DNA of 9,723 nt, taken from positions 1-9,723 of the forward strand of contig CAMWLB010000099.1 of NCBI GenBank assembly GCA_947174985.1, read 5' to 3'. Shown one piece after another: positions 6,366 to 9,723 of this stretch (the first letter of the stretch is position 1; each line of letters opens with the position of its first letter). The DNA comes from an uncultured Lachnospiraceae bacterium (GTDB lineage: Bacteria > Bacillota > Clostridia > Lachnospirales > Lachnospiraceae). Under the pieces are notes generated by a model. It ran no database searches. It was not told the origin of the DNA and saw only the letters and a program-made list of their open reading frames with translations. The translations under genes and the position numbers were made by a program.

Positions 6366-6962
6366 TTACATATAGCGGAGCATTTGGACAAGAGATTCAC
6401 CTGACAGTTTGTCGGTTTCATCTCTGTCCAGAGCACGCATTCCAAAATTTACAAAACCGTTACTCTGGTAGAAATCAATCAACTTTTCTTTCTGCTCGCA
6501 TTCGAGGTAGACAATCTTGCCTCCAACTATGTATTGCATTTCCCTTACCTTATCCAGAGCTAATTTCAGAAGCTCATCACCGGTAATAAGTTTATCATAG
6601 CCATTAGCGTAATTTTTCCCAAGCTGTCCTATTAAAGGGGCCGATATAGTGTATCTTTGGACAGTCTTATCAAACTGTCCAAATTTGTTCATGCGATGTT
6701 TCCAGTTTTTACTGGGCAGACTGTCTTTTTCGATACAAAATACTTTATTTGCGAGCGTGAAATAGCCGCAAAGGACATATTTTTCTTTGTAAGATGCCAT
6801 AATCAGGTAAGTGCTTGAAATGCTTTGTTTTGAAAATTCAATAGATGTGTGCCGTAAAAAATGCTCAACATCAGGGTTCAGGGGACAAGAAAAAGAGGAG
6901 AGAATGCTGTTAGCAGCACTCTCTCCTAAGGAGTCATCACTTAATATATCTCTTAGGTTAAT
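6366..6962 (-). CDS. GNAT-family N-acetyltransferase, toxin-like; start codon unclear
   Basis: A GNAT fold acetyl-CoA-dependent acetyltransferase of the kind found as toxins or accessory genes in mobile elements. The N-terminal signature FSCPLNPDVEHFLRHTSIEF (around 6835-6895), the strand KYVLCGYFTLANK, and the C-terminal part with VYLECEQKEKLIDFYQSNGF (the EC...KLIxFYxxxGF core) are clear. The frame runs without stop from well upstream through 6366, but the first ATG (6800) lies after the N-terminal signature. Upstream no ATG, GTG or TTG is in frame; ATT at 6962-6960 is the best-placed codon. A terminator-like hairpin (6896-6927) lies within this 5' part. So either an unusual start is used or the gene has lost its start and is decaying. 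The C-terminal 144 residues (from 6800) are certain as ORF. The recombinase gene follows 41 nt later. Confidence 0.65.
   Translation of the reverse strand: MNLRDILSDDSLGESAANSILSSFSCPLNPDVEHFLRHTSIEFSKQSISSTYLIMASYKEKYVLCGYFTLANKVFCIEKDSLPSKNWKHRMNKFGQFDKTVQRYTISAPLIGQLGKNYANGYDKLITGDELLKLALDKVREMQYIVGGKIVYLECEQKEKLIDFYQSNGFVNFGMRALDRDETDKLSGESLVQMLRYM
6886..6927 (-). terminator. Terminator-like hairpin inside the 5' part of the GNAT frame
   Basis: On the minus-strand transcript AGGAGAGAGTGCTG pairs completely (one G-U) with CAGCATTCTCTCCT around the loop CTAA (6927 down to 6896), followed directly by CTTTTTCTTG. That is a 14-bp stem with a U-rich tail, 25 nt after the stop codon of the small gene at 6953, so it looks like that gene's own terminator. 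It overlaps what appears to be coding sequence of the acetyltransferase. Confidence 0.65.
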
Positions 6963-7147
6963 TCCGATATAGCCGCTCCTCTGCTCAAAATGTTTCTCAG
7001 TGTATACCCTTTTACATCTTCGTAGGTTCTGCTGAGCTGAACATCTTTTGCTTGTTTCTTTGCGGCATTTTCCAGTGCGATAACCAATGACTTTCCAAGT
7101 TTCTTATCCTTAATATCCACATTTTTAAGAATACTTTTTGTTGCCAT
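6953..7147 (-). CDS. Small basic protein, possible antitoxin partner of the GNAT protein
   Basis: A 64-residue Lys/Arg-rich protein with a mixed helical pattern (KSILKNVDIKDKKLGKSLV, ALENAAKKQAKDVQLSRTYE). I do not recognise a named domain. ATG at 7147 is chosen because AAAGGG lies 8 nt upstream; the GTG at 7156 overlaps that ribosome site. Its stop codon overlaps the region where the acetyltransferase frame should begin, and small-basic-protein-then-GNAT is the order of many type II toxin-antitoxin pairs, so an antitoxin role is a fair guess from context only. A terminator-like hairpin follows 25 nt after the stop codon. The C-terminal end (LRNILSRGAAISELT) could be altered if the junction with the next gene has been rearranged. 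Confidence 0.62.
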   Translation of the reverse strand: MATKSILKNVDIKDKKLGKSLVIALENAAKKQAKDVQLSRTYEDVKGYTLRNILSRGAAISELT

Positions 7148-7181
7148 ATATATCACCCTTTCTCTTTCAGACTCCAGTATA

Positions 7182-7210
7182 TTGTATGCAATGCAGATAA
7201 AACAATAGAC
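7182..7210 (-). promoter_or_regulatory. Possible promoter of the small basic protein gene
   Basis: On the minus strand a TTGTTT-like box is followed after about 18 nt by TATACT, with TACAAT as a second -10 candidate. The spacer holds TGCATTGCA, part of an 11-bp sequence (TGCAATGCAGA on the plus strand, 7187-7197) that recurs at 7354-7364. Moderate match only. Confidence 0.35.
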
Positions 7211-7350
7211 TGGAAATTAATGTAAATAAAACAAAGAGCACTTCCTTACTGACATGATAGATGAAAAACTCGGTTTTGTAAAGTATTAAGTTATCAATGA
7301 CCAGAAAATATTTTGATTGTACGACTGCTTCGTATGGTTGGTTGTCTTTT

Positions 7351-7365
7351 GTCTGCAATGCAGAC
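7351..7365. repeat. GTCTGCA-A-TGCAGAC inverted repeat
   Basis: A 7+7 bp perfect inverted repeat with a single central base. Its right half shares TGCAATGCAGA with 7187-7197 in the putative promoter of the small basic protein gene, 167 nt away. It may be a second operator copy. The 250 nt between that gene and hicB hold no convincing gene. Confidence 0.4.
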
Positions 7366-7408
7366 TAAGGACATGTTTTTTCAAAGCGTTACAAGTGTAA
7401 TAGAATGC

Positions 7409-7807
7409 TTATTTTGCTCCTACCTTCTGTATAAGCGCCTCCTGCAGTACTTGAGAGAAGTTTACACCGAGTGCAATGGCTTCCTCATTTAACCATTCCG
7501 GAATGCTTAATGTTTTTTTGACGGCTTTTGTGCCGGTACGTTTTTTGTAAGATAACATATCAAATTCTACTACTACGCAGAACTCGCCGGAACCAGTTGA
7601 AATTTTGTCCGGTTCGGAAGGAACCGGTATTTCTTGTTTTTCTTCTTTGCGGCTTGTTAAGGCGAGACCGAGTGCCTCAACAGTCATTTCATATGCGTGC
7701 TGCATGTTGTCACCCTGTGTCATGCATTCGGGAATATCGGGAAATGTTACCCAGAATCCGCCTTCCTCTGCCTTGTGGAAAATTGCGGGATAAAATAATT
7801 TTTTCAT
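7409..7807 (-). CDS. hicB: HicB-family antitoxin
   Basis: A 132-residue HicB antitoxin, which normally binds and neutralises the mRNA interferase HicA and represses the hicAB promoter. The N-terminal partial RNase-H-like fold (MKKLFYPAIFHKAEEGGFWV, FPDIPECMTQGD, then AYEMTVEALGLAL) is typical, and the C-terminal ribbon-helix-helix (about 95-130: KKTLSIPEWLNEEAIALGVNFS) would bind DNA. ATG at 7807 has GGAGG eight nt upstream; longer in-frame starts read into the HicA end. Length and domains look intact, in contrast to its partner, whose remains end 29 nt upstream. Confidence 0.9.
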   Translation of the reverse strand: MKKLFYPAIFHKAEEGGFWVTFPDIPECMTQGDNMQHAYEMTVEALGLALTSRKEEKQEIPVPSEPDKISTGSGEFCVVVEFDMLSYKKRTGTKAVKKTLSIPEWLNEEAIALGVNFSQVLQEALIQKVGAK

Positions 7808-7836
7808 ACAGTGTGCCTCCATATTCAGAGTATGGG

Positions 7837-7979
7837 TCACTTTAACCCAGCTTGTTTCAATATTGCTGTTTCCATTCCCTTTTTAAGGTCTTTGGAGTGA
7901 TAAGGAACGATTACGGTTTTATCAGAGGACGGATTTAACCGTTTTTCTTTAGATATTTAATCATTTCTTGTGAAGCCAT
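7837..7979 (-). pseudogene. hicA: HicA toxin remnant with internal deletion
   Basis: HicA is a ~60-residue mRNA interferase with a dsRBD-like fold. Here the N-terminal MASQEMIKYLKKNG (7979-7938) runs straight into a stop codon (7937-7935). The C-terminal NPSSDKTVIVPYHSKDLKK and GMETAILKQAGLK follow in another frame to TGA 7839-7837. The middle of the protein, about 14-18 residues that normally include the G-S-H-x segment with the catalytic histidine, is absent. The toxin therefore cannot be made as an active enzyme. Both ends match the family so well that the gap is clearly a deletion with frameshift. No strong ribosome site is visible at the candidate ATG. hicB follows 29 nt downstream. Confidence 0.82.
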
Positions 7980-8015
7980 TGGTAGATTTTGTATCTTCCT
8001 TCCGAATCAGAAAAT

Positions 8016-8044
8016 ATTGTAACACGTAATAATACGTATATCAA
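8016..8044 (-). promoter_or_regulatory. hicAB promoter with operator in the spacer
   Basis: On the minus strand TTGATA (8044-8039) and TACAAT (8021-8016) are separated by exactly 17 nt, with a TG one base before the -10. The inverted repeat ACGTA-ATAA-TACGT (8024-8037) fills most of the spacer, a position where HicB binding would block RNA polymerase. The start would lie near 8009, about 30 nt upstream of the hicA remnant. Confidence 0.7.
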
Positions 8045-8109
8045 CATAGAAATGGGAGTTATATTGAAATATTTTCACAAGATCAAAACTGGCGCCTGTT
8101 TTGTTAGGG

Positions 8110-8128
8110 GTTACAATAAAGGTGTAAC
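8110..8128. promoter_or_regulatory. GTTACA-N7-TGTAAC inverted repeat, candidate Xre operator
   Basis: A perfect 6+6 inverted repeat with a 7-nt gap, 38 nt upstream of the Xre start codon. The sequence after it (TAACTATAGG) could hold a weak -10 box with TTGTTA (8101-8106) as -35, but I cannot fix the promoter. The position fits autoregulation of the downstream helix-turn-helix gene. Confidence 0.45.
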
Positions 8129-8166
8129 TATAGGTAAATGGTTTTACGGGAAAAGGAGGCAAGGCA

Positions 8167-8394
8167 ATGAATAAAGAAATTATGCTGAGAAGAATGTGCG
8201 ACTTGAGGGAAGACCACGACTATACACAGCGGTATGTTGCATATAAACTCGGGATAGACCAGAGGACATACTCTATCTACGAGACAGGTAAGCGGAAAAT
8301 GCCTGTGCACAAGCTGTACAAACTGTGTGAGCTGTACGGCGTGTCAATGGATTATTTGGTCGGTCGGAGCAGCAAAAAGAACGCAGGACGGTAA
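8167..8394 (+). CDS. Xre-family helix-turn-helix regulator
   Basis: A 75-residue Cro/CI-type DNA-binding protein consisting almost only of the HTH_3 domain. DYTQRYVAYKLGIDQRTYSIYETGKRKMP (about residues 18-46) carries the helix-turn-helix with the usual Q, G-I and Y-x-x-Y-E-x-G-K-R landmarks, followed by LYKLCELYGVSMDYLVGR, the standard C-terminal helix. ATG 8167 has AAAAGGAGG seven nt upstream. It is divergent from the hicAB remnant and separated by both operator-like repeats; which genes it controls besides itself is not visible. Such single-domain regulators commonly control mobile-element genes. A strong terminator follows within 10 nt of the stop codon. Confidence 0.88.
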   Translation: MNKEIMLRRMCDLREDHDYTQRYVAYKLGIDQRTYSIYETGKRKMPVHKLYKLCELYGVSMDYLVGRSSKKNAGR

Positions 8395-8401
8395 CACAAG
8401 G

Positions 8402-8443
8402 AAGCAGCGCCTCCGAGTAAGTGGGAGGCGCTGCTTGTTGTTT
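8402..8443. terminator. Strong intrinsic terminator between xre and the repeat protein gene
   Basis: AAGCAGCGCCTCC (8402-8414) pairs perfectly with GGAGGCGCTGCTT (8424-8436), 13 bp around a 9-nt loop, followed by GTTGTTT. The gene on the opposite strand ends at 8446, so the hairpin can serve both convergent units. Confidence 0.85.
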
Positions 8444-8445
8444 AA

Positions 8446-9327
8446 CTATTTGAAACAGTTACCGCAAGTGGAATAGCCCTGACTAATCAGATCATCAAGG
8501 GAACTGTTGGAAGTGGCATAATTCTGTGGTGCAATCTTCTTTACGCTGGAGCAGGAAGGATGGTGTATTTTCAATGTATGTGTGTTTAATACATATATAG
8601 CTTCAGTTTGTTGTTGTGAAGGATTGTCATATGTATTGAAATTGCCTGGGTCACCGGAAGCGCCTGAGTTGCTATTTTGCGTGTCTGACGGTCCTTCGAT
8701 CTGTTCGGAAGTTTGGGCGTTCTGCGCTGCCTGTCCGGCAGCCTGTTCTTCAGCCTGTCGCTGTACCTCAGCTTCCTTAGCCGCCTGTTCTTCAGCCTGC
8801 CGTTGTGCTTCAGCTTCCTTAGCCGCCTGTTCTTCCGCTTGCCGTTGTGCCTCAGCTTCCTTAGCCGCCTGTTCTTCTGCCAGCCGTTGCGCTTCGGCTT
8901 CTTTAGAGGCCTGCTCTTCTGCAAGTTGTTGCGCCTTTGCTTCCTTGGTAGCCTGCTCTTGCTCAAGCCACCGTGCTACTGCTTCTTCACGTGTAGCGAT
9001 GTCTACAACCCTAATGCGTAAAACATTGCTTTTGATATCGCCAGACGTAATATAAAAATAATAAGTGCCTTCCATGTTGCCGGTTATGATTTTGGATTCA
9101 GTGAAAGTAATGCCATCGTCAGAAATATATTCCAGTGTGCTTGTGTCCACACCTTCGGGAAGCACAGAAATTTCTATGGGAATTTCTGTATTAATATCAT
9201 ATTCTGTTTGGCTATTTGGTATAGATAAGTTTATTGATTCAACTGTTTTCTTTGGTGAAAAAATCCCGATTATGGCAGATACGCCAACAATCCCTGCTAT
9301 AATCCCTATTGTGCCCTTTTTTGCCAT
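8446..9327 (-). CDS. Membrane-anchored protein: Ig-like segment, coiled-coil repeats, C-terminal Cys module
   Basis: A 293-residue envelope protein. In order it has: a short basic N-terminus and one hydrophobic segment (about 5-23) acting as uncleaved anchor; an Ig-like beta-rich region (about 30-108); a coiled coil (about 113-200) built of 14-residue units EEQAAKEAEAQRQA, two heptads each; a Gln/Asn/Ser/Gly linker (200-240); and a C-terminal module starting at YVLNTHTLKIHHPSC with His255/His256, Cys259, Cys288 and Cys291. That module resembles the small Ada-like metal-binding domain often found at the ends of secreted clostridial proteins and nucleases. No catalytic domain is fused, so function is open: spacing a zinc-binding head from the membrane is what the layout suggests. 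ATG 9327 has AAAGGA about 7 nt upstream; the gene is monocistronic, with its own promoter. Confidence 0.8.
   Translation of the reverse strand: MAKKGTIGIIAGIVGVSAIIGIFSPKKTVESINLSIPNSQTEYDINTEIPIEISVLPEGVDTSTLEYISDDGITFTESKIITGNMEGTYYFYITSGDIKSNVLRIRVVDIATREEAVARWLEQEQATKEAKAQQLAEEQASKEAEAQRLAEEQAAKEAEAQRQAEEQAAKEAEAQRQAEEQAAKEAEVQRQAEEQAAGQAAQNAQTSEQIEGPSDTQNSNSGASGDPGNFNTYDNPSQQQTEAIYVLNTHTLKIHHPSCSSVKKIAPQNYATSNSSLDDLISQGYSTCGNCFK
8741..8992. repeat. 42-nt in-frame tandem repeat (six units)
   Basis: The phrase GCCTG(T/C)TCTT recurs at 8741, 8783, 8825, 8867, 8909 and 8951, exactly 42 nt apart. The units coding the middle of the coiled coil are nearly identical, the outer ones diverged. 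Each unit is 14 codons, so gain or loss of units keeps the frame. Confidence 0.9.
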
Positions 9328-9423
9328 GCTTTTTCCTTTTCTTATGTGTTATTTGATTCAAAATGGTTTCTCTGCAAGTTACCATCATCTGCTGTGAAAT
9401 GAAAACTTCACTAATTGCTACAA

Positions 9424-9452
9424 AGTATATCATAAATAATAGTACAAGTAAA
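9424..9452 (-). promoter_or_regulatory. Promoter of the repeat-protein gene
   Basis: On the minus strand TTTACT (9452-9447) and TATACT (9429-9424) are separated by exactly 17 nt, with a TG one base before the -10. The start near 9417 gives a leader of about 90 nt, containing a weak GTGAA...TTCAC stem but no recognised riboswitch. Confidence 0.65.
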
Positions 9453-9525
9453 ACAATAATTAAAAAATCGCCATAAACTACCAGAATACTTTCAAAAGTG
9501 AATGTGGTTTTATATATGCATAGGG

Positions 9526-9577
9526 TTTTTAACAGTTTTTGACAGTATTAAAGGCAGTGGGCTACCGACACACGGTA
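9526..9577 (+). other. Gene-poor stretch with tandem decamers and a small hairpin
   Basis: Between the promoter at 9452 and the right edge, the sequence holds the direct repeats TTTTTAACAG (9526-9535) and TTTTTGACAG (9536-9545), the second containing a perfect TTGACA without a good -10 at 17 nt. It also holds the hairpin TACCG-ACACA-CGGTA (9563-9577). It reads like a leader of a gene starting at or beyond the right edge. Confidence 0.35.
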
Positions 9578-9607
9578 TATGTTGGGGAAAAGAGAGGAGG
9601 GAAGTGG

Positions 9608-9718
9608 TTGAGTTTATTTCCAAGTCGGTATTGCAATAGAACCATCAATAAAAGCGAACATTTGCTTAGCAAAAAAAGTCTGCAAATAAAAAGTCAAGTA
9701 GAAATTGATGAACTTTGA
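9608..9718 (+). CDS. Possible 36-residue peptide, TTG start
   Basis: TTG at 9608 follows GAGAGGAGG with a 7-nt gap and opens a 36-codon frame ending at TGA 9716-9718, starting MSLFPSRYCNRTINKSEHLL and rich in Lys/Ser. An overlapping GTG at 9604 gives only 11 codons and sits too close to the ribosome site. I do not recognise the peptide. The ribosome site is unusually good for noncoding DNA, but it may belong to a leader peptide or to a gene broken here; weakly supported. Confidence 0.25.
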   Translation: MSLFPSRYCNRTINKSEHLLSKKSLQIKSQVEIDEL

Positions 9719-9723
9719 AAATT

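Larger units (their letters stand above)
4945..9723. mobile_element. Serine-recombinase integrated element, left end only
   Basis: A large serine recombinase gene sits directly at the break in the binding-protein gene, as is usual for elements of this class. It is followed inward by toxin-antitoxin-like genes, an Xre regulator and a repeat-bearing envelope protein, typical accessory cargo. The missing half of the host gene is not found before the right edge, so the element must extend beyond the window. No conjugation or phage structural gene is seen, so its type (integrative conjugative, mobilisable, or defective) is open. The extent here is inference from the junction. Confidence 0.5.

Noticed and set aside
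6940..6970. Programmed -1 frameshift fusing the small basic protein to the GNAT frame
   Set aside because: The frames are in -1 relation and a hairpin lies downstream, but no slippery heptamer is present near the stop codon, and the hairpin's U-tail fits a terminator better.
7167..7358. 63-codon minus-strand frame with a hydrophobic C-terminal stretch between the small basic gene and hicB
   Set aside because: TTG start without a ribosome site, no family resemblance, AT-rich sequence that favours such frames, and it overlaps the putative promoter of the downstream gene.
8741..8992. Regularly spaced repeats as a CRISPR array
   Set aside because: Units are contiguous 42-mers without unique spacers and lie in frame inside a coding sequence.
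8582..9055. Cys/Ala/Ser repeat-rich plus-strand frames opposite the coiled-coil gene
   Set aside because: The repeats are the antisense of EEQAAKEAEAQ units; the minus-strand gene has promoter, ribosome site and sensible domains.
4936..9723. Second attachment site / right end of the element
   Set aside because: I found neither the missing N-terminal half of the binding protein nor a convincing duplicate of the junction bases before the right edge.
1..9723. tRNA, rRNA or known riboswitches
   Set aside because: No cloverleaf, rRNA-like or recognised riboswitch sequence was noticed on either strand; a covariance-model scan would be the decisive test.

Overview
The window looks like a chromosomal segment of a low- to mid-GC Firmicute, most likely a Lachnospiraceae/Clostridium-cluster-XIVa gut anaerobe. 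This rests on strong AGGAGG ribosome sites, sigma-A-type promoters, and the families present (a YerC/YecD TrpR-like regulator, a DUF1836 protein, a bactofilin paired with a LytM-type protein). The taxon is an inference; nothing was searched.

Left part (1-4460) is ordinary chromosome. It starts with the 3' part of a membrane PTS EIIC-type gene. Next comes a two-gene unit of a membrane-anchored coiled-coil protein with a degenerate M23/LytM domain and a bactofilin. This unit ends in a terminator shared with a convergent yerC/yecD-type regulator, which has a perfect 18-bp palindrome under its promoter. Divergent from yerC is a unit of a DUF1836 protein and a YcdX-type PHP-domain phosphohydrolase with its full metal-ligand set, closed by a strong terminator that can also serve the opposite strand.

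At about 4940 the chromosome is interrupted. A minus-strand NMT1/THI5-like ABC transporter substrate-binding protein is present only as its C-terminal part (4504 to about 4940). Its homology stops just where a large serine recombinase gene (4957-6324, minus) begins. The simplest reading is that an integrated element entered this gene. The missing N-terminal half would lie beyond the right edge, so the element fills the rest of the window.

The element side (about 4945-9723) is accessory DNA: the recombinase; a small basic protein followed by a GNAT acetyltransferase, an antitoxin/toxin-like order with a terminator-like hairpin inside the start of the GNAT frame and no usable start codon there; a HicAB module whose HicB is intact but whose HicA has an internal deletion; a divergent Xre-type regulator; and a membrane-anchored protein with an Ig-like segment, a 42-nt in-frame tandem repeat coding a coiled coil, and a C-terminal Cys-rich module. 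The last 400 bases hold that gene's promoter, small repeats and at most a 36-residue ORF.

The left genes point to cell-envelope organisation, gene regulation and small-molecule turnover. The right genes fit stability/defence cargo of a mobile element, part of it decayed.
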